Shown one piece after another: positions 1 to 9,601 of a stretch of 64,000 bases of DNA. This DNA comes from AP-15 sp963799085 (GTDB taxonomy: Bacteria; Pseudomonadota; Alphaproteobacteria; ATCC43930; CGMCC-115725). The notes under the pieces were generated by a model. The model did not search any database. It saw only the letters and a list, made by a program, of their open reading frames with translations, and was not told the origin of the DNA. The stretch lies in assembly GCA_963799085.1 (NCBI GenBank), contig CAWCWA010000020.1:124001-188000 (forward strand), written 5' to 3'. A program made the translations under genes and the position numbers. The first letter of the stretch is position 1. Each line of letters begins with the position of its first letter.

Positions 1-736
1 CATTGTCCCGCGCGACGAACCAGAAATCGCCGTCGTGATCGTTGGCTGCCGGCACCAGATCGCCTCCACGGGACATTTCGAACGGCAGATAGCCCAGATC
101 TTCGAGACGGACGAACGCGTCGTCCCGCCGGCTGCCGGCCCGGGCAAGATGCTCGCTCGACAGTTCGAGCAGCAAGGTCGGTCGAAACCGCCGCAAGCTA
201 TCCTCAGCGCCCGACAAGAGGTGCAGTTCCCAACCCTCGATATCGGCCTTGATGAAATCGAGACGATCGAGACCGAGAGCGGCGGCGGCGGCATCGAGCG
301 TGGTGATCGCCACCAGCTCCTGCGCCACCGTTGTCCAGCGGCGCTGCGGCGCCCCGAGATGCGCCAGCCCGAAGCCGAAGCTGCCAGACCGCTTGACCGG
401 CAGGTTCAGTGTGGCAAGCCCGGGGGCGGAACCCAGCGCCAGCGGCAGGATCGCCACGTTGTCGAAGCCGCGCAGCCAGATCGCGGCCCGCAGTATCGAA
501 CGGGCGTAGCTGCCGGGCTCGAAGGCGTAGACCCGGCCCTCGGCGGCGATGCGGGCGAACAGCTTGGCGTATTGCCCGGCATGCGCGCCGACATCGAATA
601 CGACGCCCGACTTCGGGAGGAAACGGGCGATCGAGGGCCGCAGCGCGCGATGGTGCTGCTGAGTGGACGCCTTGACGAGGTGAGCAACAAAGCCGGCCGA
701 CGGCCGCCATCGATAGGGTGTCGCCTGCGGGGTCAT
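1..736 (-). CDS. FkbM-family methyltransferase (partial, C-terminus off window)
   Basis: The gene starts at the ATG at 736 and runs uninterrupted off the left edge, with 245 codons visible. Near residues 45-57 it has a SAM-binding glycine motif (VVFDVGAHAGQYA), followed by the acidic strand VYAFEPGS. Near residue 160 it has DFIKADIEGWE, which matches the D-x-E-G-x-E block typical of FkbM methyltransferases. The family methylates hydroxyls of sugars or other small molecules; the substrate here cannot be told. It is divergent from the binding-protein gene at 826. I see no frameshift in this gene. The open frames on the plus strand over the same bases are shadows. Confidence 0.8.
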   Translation of the reverse strand, partial: MTPQATPYRWRPSAGFVAHLVKASTQQHHRALRPSIARFLPKSGVVFDVGAHAGQYAKLFARIAAEGRVYAFEPGSYARSILRAAIWLRGFDNVAILPLALGSAPGLATLNLPVKRSGSFGFGLAHLGAPQRRWTTVAQELVAITTLDAAAAALGLDRLDFIKADIEGWELHLLSGAEDSLRRFRPTLLLELSSEHLARAGSRRDDAFVRLEDLGYLPFEMSRGGDLVPAANDHDGDFWFVARDN

Positions 737-825
737 GTTGCGGTCGATCGGTGGTTGTGTCGAGCTTGCCACAAGGGTTGCGGCCGCTATGATCGCGCCT
801 GATTTTCAATGCTGTCGAGGATGCG

Positions 826-2007
826 ATGCTGGTTCGATGGACCGCCCTGCGGATTGCGCTGCTGATTGCGGTGGCGCTGATGGCATTGCCGGGGCGGGCT
901 GCGGAATTTGTCGATTCCGCCGAGCGACGCGTGCCGATCCCGGAGCAGGTGCACCGCGTCATGACCGCCGGCCCGGCAGCCGATGTCTTGGTGTTTTCGC
1001 TTGCTCCCAATAAGCTCGTTGGCTGGAGTCAGGCCCTCTCGCGGGCGCAGCAAAGCTATCTGCCGGCGAAATACGCCCGGCTGCCAGTGGTGGGGCGCCT
1101 CGCGGGGCCCTACCCCACAGCGGGCGCCGACCAGGTGGCGCGGCTTCATCCCGACCTGATCGTCTATACCGGCCCGGTGACACCCGAAGCAATCGGCACG
1201 GCCGATGGCATCCAGGCGCAGACCGGCGTCCCCTACATCGTACTCGACGGGAGTATTCAGCGCACGCCGGAGATGTTGCGCACACTCGGAACCGTGCTCG
1301 GCGTCGGCGATCGTCGCCTGGAGCTGGCCAGCTACGCCTATCACGCGATCGAAGGATTGCGCGGCAGATTGCTGATCCGCTCCGCCGACGACCGGCCGCT
1401 CGTCTATTACGGCCGCGGCCCGGACGGGCTCGAAACCGGGCTTTTCGGCGCGCTCGCGATGTCGGACGTCGACCAGGTCGGAGTGGTCAGCGTTTCCGCC
1501 CGCCTCGGCCGCGGCGAACTCACCCGGGTGACCCGTGAGCAGGTGCTGGCCTGGAACCCACAGGTCATCATCGCGCAGGACCACCGCTTCTATAACGCCC
1601 TGCAACGAGATCCGCGCTGGCGGACGGCCGCGGCGGTGCGTAGCAAGCGCTTCTACCTGGTGCCCGGCGAGCCTTTCGGCTGGATCGACGATCCGCCCGG
1701 CGTCAACCGCATGGTCGGGCTCTACTGGTTGATGTCGCTGTTCTACCCGGACACCTATCAGGAAGACCCGGCGACGATGGCGCAGCTCTTTTACCAGCAA
1801 TTCTACGGCGTCAATCTCAGTGGGCGGCAAATGTCGGCCTTGACCCGGTTCTCATTGGCGCGCTCGGCGACGACGCAGCCGGGATATAGCGTGCCGCTCT
1901 ATGGCGCCGAGCCGACGCCGCTGCCGGGCGCACCGCCCGGTTTGCCGCAGACGATTCCCTCGAGGCCCCCGGGGCGGGGCGGCAGCATGCCGATGACGCC
2001 GCAGTAA
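826..2007 (+). CDS. Periplasmic ABC-transporter substrate-binding protein (TroA/BtuF-like)
   Basis: A 393-residue protein with an N-terminal signal peptide (hydrophobic residues 5-22, cleavage probably after GRAA). The body has the layout of class III metal or siderophore/cobalamin binding proteins. An early R-V-M-T segment is followed by LAPNKLVGW, then a HPDLIVYTGP strand typical of the first lobe, and a late AAVRSKRFYLVPGEPFGWID segment in the second lobe. The last 40 residues are rich in Pro and Gly and look disordered. No permease or ATPase lies beside it, so it is either an orphan or serves a transporter encoded elsewhere. Iron-complex uptake is the most usual role of such proteins, but the ligand is not readable here. 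Confidence 0.75.
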   Translation: MLVRWTALRIALLIAVALMALPGRAAEFVDSAERRVPIPEQVHRVMTAGPAADVLVFSLAPNKLVGWSQALSRAQQSYLPAKYARLPVVGRLAGPYPTAGADQVARLHPDLIVYTGPVTPEAIGTADGIQAQTGVPYIVLDGSIQRTPEMLRTLGTVLGVGDRRLELASYAYHAIEGLRGRLLIRSADDRPLVYYGRGPDGLETGLFGALAMSDVDQVGVVSVSARLGRGELTRVTREQVLAWNPQVIIAQDHRFYNALQRDPRWRTAAAVRSKRFYLVPGEPFGWIDDPPGVNRMVGLYWLMSLFYPDTYQEDPATMAQLFYQQFYGVNLSGRQMSALTRFSLARSATTQPGYSVPLYGAEPTPLPGAPPGLPQTIPSRPPGRGGSMPMTPQ

Positions 2008-2019
2008 CCGGCGCGGCGC

Positions 2020-2367
2020 TCAGGATTCGGTCGGCCGGACAAAGCACAAGATCCCGCGCCGCGGCGTCCAGCAGACGACGGCGCGGCCGGTCGGGTTGTC
2101 GGTGCGCTGCAGGATCTTGTCGGGCGGCACCGCATACCATTCGCGACCGATCAGCGCTTCGTAGCGACCCCCTTGGATCCTTGAATCGGTCGTTCGGCAA
2201 TCCGAGATCGAACAGCAAGATACTGTCGTGCCCGGCTGCTGCAGGCTGCGAAACCAGGGCGCCAGATCCGGATCGGCATCGGGCGGCGGCTCGGCGACGA
2301 CCCGAGGCGCCAGCAGCAATGTCGCGGCGAGGAGGCGATAGCGCCATCGCGCCGGCGGCATTTTCAT
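2020..2367 (-). CDS. Small secreted cysteine-containing protein, function unknown
   Basis: A 115-residue protein with a signal peptide (residues 1-25, hydrophobic run LLAATLLLAP). The mature part starts with an acidic Pro-rich stretch. It then carries four closely spaced features: W-F near residue 38, a Cys pair followed by another Cys (SCCSISDCR near residues 50-58), a W-Y pair, and two more Cys near the C-terminus (VVCWTP and ILCFV). Five cysteines in an exported protein suggest disulfides. The gene is convergent with the binding-protein gene, with 12 bases between stops. I recognise the pattern as a conserved alphaproteobacterial hypothetical but know no function. Confidence 0.6.
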   Translation of the reverse strand: MKMPPARWRYRLLAATLLLAPRVVAEPPPDADPDLAPWFRSLQQPGTTVSCCSISDCRTTDSRIQGGRYEALIGREWYAVPPDKILQRTDNPTGRAVVCWTPRRGILCFVRPTES

Positions 2368-2526
2368 TCATCGATCTCCGATACGGCATCGCTCTGATTT
2401 CTTGAAGCTTAGCGCGGGCCCACCGCGGCGCACAAAGGCGTTTTCGCTAATCTGCTATTTTTTTATGTGTTATAATCTGTCAATGCACGCCAAGCCGACA
2501 CCTTTAGCCCAGATTGCGGCTCAGCC
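2368..2526. other. AT-rich intergenic gap
   Basis: This gap lies between the start of the small secreted protein and the 3' end of the SDR gene. It is clearly more AT-rich than its surroundings. It holds an exact TATAAT at 2471-2476 on the plus strand, but no matching -35 box and no plus-strand gene downstream. I see no RNA gene or terminator in it. Confidence 0.4.
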
Positions 2527-3510
2527 TTAGCGAAGACGGCTGGTCCAGGCCGCGAGACCTAAACAGAGCGCCATAATCCCGAGTGCGAGCGCGCCGCCAT
2601 GACGAGACGCCTCTACTTGATAGGAAACTGCGCGGGCGCGGTTGTCAAAGCGACCATGCGCTCCAAAGTCGCCATCCGGCGAGGTGAAGAGGTTGGCTGG
2701 TGCGTTCTGCGGGAGGAGTTCATCCGTCAGCTGTCCCGAATAGCCTGCTTTAGCGAGGTAGCGGTCGAGCACCCCAGGCGCGATTTTGTTGGCGATGATT
2801 GACTTCCATGTGGGGAGCCCCACCCAGACCTCACGGTGGTGCGGATGAAATGCAGCGTCGACTATGGCACGTGCCGGCACTTCGGGCTGGAAGATTGGTG
2901 GTACCGGCTGCGAGCGCTTCCCCATCTTATTGAAGGCCCAATCGAATTGCGGCGTGTTGACCGCTGGCAGGTGAACCATCACGAGGCGCACCTCACTTTT
3001 GTCGTGTATGAGCTCCGTGCGAAGCGAGTCCGTAAACCCGCGCACAGCGTACTTAGCGCCACAGTAGACGGATTGCAGCGGGATCGCGCGGTAGGCCAGG
3101 GCGGAACCGATATTGACTATTGTGCCGTGGTCGCGTCGCCGCATGCGCCTCAGCGCGGTCATCGTGCCGTACACTTGTCCGAGATAGGTGACCTCGGTGC
3201 CGCGGCGAAACTCCTCGGCAGAGATGCGATCCAGTGACGCGAAAATCGTTGCCATCGCATTGTTCACCCAAATATCGATCGGCCCGAGTTCGGCCTCAAT
3301 GTGACCCGCGGCCACCTCCACCGCCTCTGCGTCAGCGACGTCGGCGACGACCGACAACGCTCGAACGCCGTGACAGCGCAGTTCGTCGACCGCAGTCGCC
3401 AGCCGCTCCCGGTTTCGCGCAACGATCGCGACATCGCAGCCGCGCATCGCAAACTCGCGCGCGGTGGCCCGACCGACACCGGCGCTTGCTCCCGTCACGA
3501 CGGCAATCAT
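2527..3510 (-). CDS. SDR-family oxidoreductase with C-terminal membrane anchor
   Basis: A 327-residue short-chain dehydrogenase. The N-terminal nucleotide-binding motif is TGASAGVGRATA (residues 6-17), which normally binds NADP(H). NNAMA follows near residue 88, then the catalytic set Ser (NIGSALAY), Tyr (SVYCGAKYAV) and Lys. The last 20 residues (ALALGIMALCLGLAAW) form a predicted transmembrane helix, so the enzyme is probably membrane attached. The start is ATG at 3510 with a purine-rich GGGGG upstream. The substrate is unknown. The next gene upstream on the same strand is parB, after a 307-base gap. Confidence 0.85.
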   Translation of the reverse strand: MIAVVTGASAGVGRATAREFAMRGCDVAIVARNRERLATAVDELRCHGVRALSVVADVADAEAVEVAAGHIEAELGPIDIWVNNAMATIFASLDRISAEEFRRGTEVTYLGQVYGTMTALRRMRRRDHGTIVNIGSALAYRAIPLQSVYCGAKYAVRGFTDSLRTELIHDKSEVRLVMVHLPAVNTPQFDWAFNKMGKRSQPVPPIFQPEVPARAIVDAAFHPHHREVWVGLPTWKSIIANKIAPGVLDRYLAKAGYSGQLTDELLPQNAPANLFTSPDGDFGAHGRFDNRARAVSYQVEASRHGGALALGIMALCLGLAAWTSRLR

Positions 3511-3817
3511 CGATACCCCCTTCCGATCCCATTCGGCTCATATCCGTTGAACCCGCATGGGTCGGCGGCGGTTCCGAAATGGCAGGTCCGGTCCGGCTTG
3601 TCAGGGCGCTCCCCCAGTCAGTCACAAATGAGCGAGGGCGAACTCTCTTGATAGGGAAAGACGGAAGCCATCGCGACCTTGATGCTGCGGTCGTGCCGGC
3701 GCGCCAAATCTTAAACAGCTTGAGGCTAATCTGCCGCACGCTCGGGATCCGACGGGCAACCCCACCCCGCCCCCGCAACATTACGCGACGGCGCTGACCG
3801 GGCTTGCCGGTTGAGGT
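3511..3817. other. Intergenic gap, nothing recognised
   Basis: This is a 307-base stretch between the SDR start and the parB stop. Open frames exist on both strands but none shows a recognisable motif or a convincing start. holA, which follows parB in Caulobacter, is not present here. I see no terminator hairpin or RNA gene. Confidence 0.4.
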
Positions 3818-4677
3818 TCAGCCGCCGCGCAGCAGGCGGAGCACGCGATCGAGTTGGTCGAGGCTCGCGTAGTGCAATGTCAGGGAACCGCCGCGCGCCC
3901 GGGATTCGAGCGTGACTCGCAGCCCGAGCGAGGCGGCGATTTCGCGTTCGAGGGCGACCGTATCGGCGTCGCGCCGGCTTGCCTCGGGTCGAGGTGGCGA
4001 CCCGCGGCGCTGAACCAGGCGCTCGGTGGCGCGGACATTGAGGCCGCGGCGAACCACCTCGTCGGCAAGTGCTGCGGGATCGGCGGCGGCGAGAAGGGCG
4101 CGGGCATGACCGGCGGAGAGTTCGCCGGCGTCGAGCCGCTGCCGCACCGCTTCCGGCAAACTCAACAGCCGCAGCGTATTGGCGACATGGCTGCGGCTTT
4201 TGCCGACCGCATCGGCGAGGCTCGCCTGGGTGCGGCCGAATTCGGCCATCAGCCGCTCATAGGCGGCAGCCTCTTCGAGCGGCGAGAGGTTCTCGCGCTG
4301 GATGTTTTCGACGAGTGCGATTTCGAGCGCTTCGGCGTCGTCGAGGGCGCGGACCACAACCGGGACCTCGTGCAGCCCGACCCGCTGTGCGGCACGCCAG
4401 CGCCGCTCGCCGGCGACCAGTCTCAAACGCGGCCTCAGCCGCGTCGACCGGGCGCACCAGCAACGGCTGCAGGATGCCCTTCTCGCGGATCGACCGGGCG
4501 AGCGCTTCGAGCTCGGCCTCGGCAAAGCGCTGCCGCGGCTGCAAAGCGCCCGGCTGGATCAGTTCGATCGGCACCAGCCTTTGGCTTGCCGGATCGACGC
4601 GCGATCTCGCCGTCGCTCTCGCCGAAGAGCGCGGCCAGCCCGCGGCCGAGCGGCCGGCGTTTTACTCGTTCGTTCAT
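3818..4677 (-). CDS. parB: Chromosome-partitioning protein ParB (frameshifted)
   Basis: ParB binds parS and nucleates the partition complex that segregates origins. The N-terminus MNERVKRRPLGRGLAALFGE begins at the ATG at 4677. After a frame change near 4580 the sequence continues with VPIELIQPGALQPRQRF. After a second near 4435 it continues with RLRLVAGERRWRAAQRVG, the conserved CTPase box of ParB. The helix-turn-helix region (SLADAVGKSRSHVANTLRLL) and the C-terminal dimer domain follow intact. The start overlaps the expected parA stop as ATGA. Two single-base indels in a conserved, usually essential gene point to assembly error. Three parS sites lie within 5 kb upstream. Confidence 0.9.
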
Positions 4678-5507
4678 GCCGGCCTCGCCTCCGGCGCGGC
4701 GCAGCATCTCAGCGGCGAGCCGGATATAGGCAAGCGAGCCGGCGCAGCGGTGGTCGTAGATCAGCACCGGCTTGCCATGGGAAGGCGCCTCGGAGATGCG
4801 CACATTGCGCGGGATCACAGTGTCGAAAACGCTTGGCGCCGAAATGACCGCGCACATCGGCCGCGACCTGATCGCAGAGGTTGTTGCGCCGGTCGAACAT
4901 CGTTAGCACACGCCGCTGCAATTCGAGCCGCGGGTTGAGGGCGCGCTGCACCCGCTCGATCGTGCGGATCAGCTGCGACAGGCCTTCGAGCGCGTAGAAC
5001 TCGCACTGCAATGGCACCAGCACCGAATCGGCGGCGACGAGCGCATTGACCGTCAGCAGATTGAGTGACGGCGGACAATCGATCAGCACGTCGTCGTAAT
5101 CGCGCACATCGGCCGCGCGACCGCCCGGCTCAGCAGAAACTCGCGGCGGTCGCGGCGCGGCAAGTTCGAGCTCGGCGCCGGCGAGATCAAGCGAGGCCGG
5201 GACGAGCGACGAGGCCGCGGCATCTCGGTCGACGATGACCGCGCGTTCGAGCGCAGTCTCGCCGAGGATCAACTCGAAGCTCGTCATGCGCTCGGCGCTA
5301 CGGGCGATGCCGAGCCCGGTGCTGGCGTTGCCCTGCGGGTCGAGGTCGATGACCAGGACCCGACGGCCGGCGGCGGCGAAGCGCGGTGCCGAGATTGATC
5401 GCGGTCGTGGTCTTGCCGACACCCGCCCTTCTGGTTGGCGACGGCGAGGATATGGGCGCGCGCGAGCCGGACGGCGCGCAGGCTAGCGGCGACCGGGCCG
5501 GGCTCAC
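4674..5507 (-). CDS. parA: Chromosome-partitioning ATPase ParA (several frameshifts)
   Basis: ParA is the Walker-type ATPase that moves ParB-bound origins. The pieces are clear: HILAVANQKGG then GVGKTTTAINLG (deviant Walker A), AAGRRVLVIDLDPQGNAST, YDDVLIDCPPSLNLLTVNAL (Walker B), VLTMFDRRNNL, and VFDTVIPRNVRISEAPSHGK at the end. They lie in different frames, with breaks near 5422 (one extra base in a GGG run), 5388, two compensating changes between 5105 and 5165, and 4850. The start is uncertain; a GTG at 5507 would overlap the rsmG stop as GTGA. As written, the last frame reads through into parB without a stop, which I attribute to another indel. Confidence 0.88.
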
Positions 5508-6064
5508 GGGCGATGTTGTCCAGTTCAGCACGACCCCCCGCGGATCGGAAACGCTCGGTTGGAGCGCGGCGGTCATTGTCCAGCGGCCGCGGGCGAGGGT
5601 CAATTCCTCCGCCGCGCGCTCGCCCTTTGAGGAAGAGGCAGACGCCGTGCCGGGCGCAAGAAACGGAACCGCCAGATCGCAGCAAGTCGGTCGAGCGGGG
5701 CCAGCGCACGCGCCGTTATCGACATCGACCGGATGGGGTGGCACGGCCTCGATCCGGCACAGGCGGAGGGTTATTTCGGCTTCGGTGACACGCGCCGCCT
5801 CGCGCAGGAAGGCCGCTTTGCGCGAATCGGCTTCGACGAGTTCGACACTCGGGCACGCCGAGGATCGCCAGCACGAGGCCCGGAAAGCCGGCGCCGCTGC
5901 CGAGGTCGATCAGATTGCGGGCGGCCTGCGGGCACGAGCGGGCGCAGCTGCGCCGAATCGAGGAAATGCCGCCGCCACAGATCGGCGAGCGTGTCGCGGC
6001 CGACGAGGTTGATCCGCTCCGACCATTGCCGCAGCAGGACGGCATAGGCTTCAAGCCGCGCCAA
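5504..6064 (-). CDS. rsmG: 16S rRNA (guanine-527-N7) methyltransferase RsmG (frameshifted)
   Basis: RsmG (GidB) methylates G527 of 16S rRNA with SAM. Recognisable parts are LLRQWSERINLVGRDTLADL at the N-terminus, NLIDLGSGAGFPGLVLAI (SAM-binding glycine loop) in a second frame, and a C-terminal part (GRWTMTAALQPSVSDPRGVV) in a third. Breaks fall near 5960, 5850 and 5690. The true start may lie upstream of 6064, because the same frame reads PVSRETLARLEAYA across the parS site at 6065, as in many alphaproteobacterial RsmG proteins. The order mnmG-rsmG-parA-parB is a classic operon. The end at 5504 is my best guess. Confidence 0.85.
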
Positions 6065-6080
6065 TGTTTCACGTGAAACC
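6065..6080. other. parS site 1
   Basis: The sequence is TGTTTCACGTGAAACC, a 15/16 match to the bacterial parS palindrome TGTTTCACGTGAAACA. It lies at the mnmG/rsmG junction and is probably inside coding sequence. ParB from the adjacent parB should bind it. Confidence 0.9.
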
Positions 6081-6081
6081 G

Positions 6082-7998
<1,917 letters not shown>

Positions 7999-8235
7999 GG
8001 CCGCGGAATGTAGGAAGGCGTGGCGCCGCTGTCGATGTTTCACGTGAAACGGTTCAGCGGGCTTCCGGGTGGGCCTCGCGGTTTGCTGTTTTTGCTGTTA
8101 TTTGCAACGAATTTACAGCAAACGATTCGGTCGGACGCCGCCTCTCACGCGGACAGGGAGCAATCGTACTTCAGATCGTGTGGTAATGTCAACGATCTTG
8201 TGCGTTGTCCGCAACGTCGCGGACCGCATCTAGCT
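7999..8235. promoter_or_regulatory. mnmG upstream region with parS 2 and an inverted repeat
   Basis: This gap should hold the promoter of the mnmG-rsmG-parA-parB operon. It contains parS 2 (8036-8051) and an AT-rich stretch with the inverted repeat GTTTGCTG (8081-8088) and CAGCAAAC (8116-8123). I could not fix -35 and -10 boxes with confidence. Confidence 0.4.
8036..8051. other. parS site 2
   Basis: The sequence is TGTTTCACGTGAAACG, a 15/16 match to the parS consensus. It lies just upstream of the mnmG start, so ParB bound here could also affect transcription of the operon that encodes it. Confidence 0.9.
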
Positions 8236-8460
8236 TTAGCTCGGGCGCTTGCGCGCGGCGCGGAACCAGCCGCCCGACTGAGCCTGGAGCTGCACCCGCT
8301 CCCGGTGCTCGACCGCCCACGCCTCGGCCTTGGTTTCGGTCGGAAAACCGCTGACCATGGTCGGGGCCCTGTCGGGGATGCTGACCTCGACGGCGAATGA
8401 TCCGTCGTCGATCCGGACGACACGATACGTCGCCTCGGCATGTGGGTGGGTTTTTGGCAT
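8236..8460 (-). CDS. Conserved small protein of unknown function (74 aa)
   Basis: The protein starts at the ATG at 8460 (MPKTHPHAEATYRV); an upstream ATG at 8475 would add five residues. It has alternating hydrophobic strands (YRVVRIDDGSFAVEVSIPD), an amphipathic helix (TKAEAWAVEHRERVQLQAQ) and a basic tail. It has no Cys and no signal peptide. The strand-helix pattern and codon use look real, and I have the impression of a conserved alphaproteobacterial hypothetical. It lies between rpsU and mnmG on the same strand. Confidence 0.55.
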   Translation of the reverse strand: MPKTHPHAEATYRVVRIDDGSFAVEVSIPDRAPTMVSGFPTETKAEAWAVEHRERVQLQAQSGGWFRAARKRPS

Positions 8461-8504
8461 TTCTCTGCCACGCAATCGTGGTCCGGAAAGAGCCGGGGGC
8501 TGGT

Positions 8505-8699
8505 TTACGAACGGGCGATCTGGTCCTCGCGGACCACGCGCTCGTGGCCGTCAACCTGGCTCTTGACCCGGTATTGAAAGATGCTTGCCGTTTCGGGCAG
8601 GAGACCGACGATCTTGAACGAGCCCTTGCCCGAATTCATCTGCAGCCGGTCCGGCGAGAACCGAACCGTCTGTCCGACGCTATATTTGTGCGCTGTCAT
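8505..8699 (-). CDS. Conserved small protein of unknown function (64 aa)
   Basis: A 64-residue protein starting MTAHKYSVGQTVRFSPDR and containing GKGSFKIVGLLPE and FQYRVKSQVDGHERVVRE. The pattern (a K-V-G-Q-T-V-x-F opening, beta-rich, basic) resembles small SH3-like or KOW-like beta-barrel folds and a widely conserved alphaproteobacterial hypothetical family. Its function is not known to me. It lies 45 bases upstream of the 74-aa gene on the same strand and may be co-transcribed with it. Confidence 0.6.
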   Translation of the reverse strand: MTAHKYSVGQTVRFSPDRLQMNSGKGSFKIVGLLPETASIFQYRVKSQVDGHERVVREDQIARS

Positions 8700-8796
8700 T
8701 TCGAGGTCGTCCCAAGGAGTGATCGAATAGCGCGCCGGGGGCCAGCGGCTGGCGCGACGATTTACCGGTCGGCCGCGGGGACAAGTCCGTCGCCGA

Positions 8797-9000
8797 TCAA
8801 TAGCCTTCCCGTTCGAGCCGCTTGCGCAGCATCTTGCGATGGCGGCGGATTGCTTCAGCGGTTTCGCGGGCGCGCCGCTCCGAGGGTTTCTCGTAGGCCC
8901 GGCGCCGCTTCATTTCGCGGAACGTGCCCTCGCGCTGCATCTTTTTCTTCAGCACGCGCAACGCGGCATTGACGTCATTGTCGCGGACGTAAACCAGCAT
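8797..9000 (-). CDS. rpsU: 30S ribosomal protein bS21
   Basis: A 67-residue, very basic protein. It begins with MLVYVRDNDVNAALRVLKKK, followed by MQREGTFREMKRRRAYEKPS, the standard bS21 sequence. bS21 sits near the 3' end of 16S rRNA and helps initiation. The length matches the family. It is a single gene, not in the dnaG-rpoD operon context known from gammaproteobacteria. Confidence 0.95.
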   Translation of the reverse strand: MLVYVRDNDVNAALRVLKKKMQREGTFREMKRRRAYEKPSERRARETAEAIRRHRKMLRKRLEREGY

Positions 9001-9085
9001 GGCCGGACCGCCTTTCTCGATTGTTGTCGCAGCACTCCTCGATGAAAAGAAGGGGTCGCTCGTTGAGCGCCCCTCCCCTAACCGG

Positions 9086-9292
9086 CTAGACCTGCCGCAG
9101 ATTGACCGCCGACGTCCTGCCCTGGTTGCCGCGTTCGAGCTCGAAGCTCAGACGCTGGCCTTCAACCAGATTGCCGATGCCCGCGCGTTCCACCGCGGAG
9201 ATGTGGACGAACACGTCTTTCGACCCGTCCTCCGGTTGAATAAAGCCGAAGCCCTTTTGAGAATTGAACCACTTCACGGTTCCGATCGCCAT
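9086..9292 (-). CDS. Cold-shock domain protein (CspA family)
   Basis: The protein starts at the ATG at 9292 (MAIGTVKWFNSQKGFGFI) and has 68 residues. It contains both RNA-binding motifs of the cold-shock OB fold: KGFGFI (RNP1) and DVFVHISAVE (RNP2). Such proteins bind single-stranded RNA and DNA and melt RNA structure. An upstream in-frame ATG at 9313 adds seven residues but lacks family support. The gap of about 300 bases upstream may include a long leader, as is common for csp genes. Confidence 0.93.
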   Translation of the reverse strand: MAIGTVKWFNSQKGFGFIQPEDGSKDVFVHISAVERAGIGNLVEGQRLSFELERGNQGRTSAVNLRQV

Positions 9293-9601
9293 TGTCTTCC
9301 TTCGTATGATCAAGAGGTTGCCCCGCTCGCAGCGAGCGTGCAGTCAAACAGCGACACAGAACGGGGAGCAGAACCGGCGCTCGATCGCGCAAGGAGGAGC
9401 AGGCCGAACGATGCAGAAGTCGACGATCTTAAGTTGGGCCGCGGCGGCGAAATTACAAGCCTTATGGCTTCCCGTGCGGTTCTCGCTGACGGTCACCGCG
9501 ATGGCGTGACGGCCTATTGTGCGGGAATGCAGAAGATGCCACGGCCGATGTTTCACGTGAAACAGTGCCGCGAACTTTTCGTGACCACTACATAATTCCG
9601 G
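9293..9601. promoter_or_regulatory. cspA upstream region with parS 3
   Basis: This is a 309-base gap between the cold-shock gene start and the mnmE stop. It holds parS 3 at 9549-9564. I see no gene in it. The part next to cspA is probably its promoter and 5' leader. No rho-independent terminator for mnmE is evident. Confidence 0.4.
9549..9564. other. parS site 3 (perfect palindrome)
   Basis: The sequence is TGTTTCACGTGAAACA, an exact 16-base parS palindrome. It lies in the gap downstream of mnmE and is the best match of the three sites. Confidence 0.95.

Noticed and set aside
35..802. Open frames on both strands over the first 1 kb (for example a 255-codon plus frame)
   Set aside because: The minus-strand frame from 736 to the edge gives a clear FkbM methyltransferase; the others have shadow composition (Arg/Pro/Ala-rich) and no motif.
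2471..2476. Perfect TATAAT on the plus strand
   Set aside because: No -35 box at the right spacing and no plus-strand gene downstream; the region is simply AT-rich.
3854..4938. Long plus-strand frames opposite parB/parA
   Set aside because: The minus strand encodes recognisable ParB and ParA motifs across the same bases.
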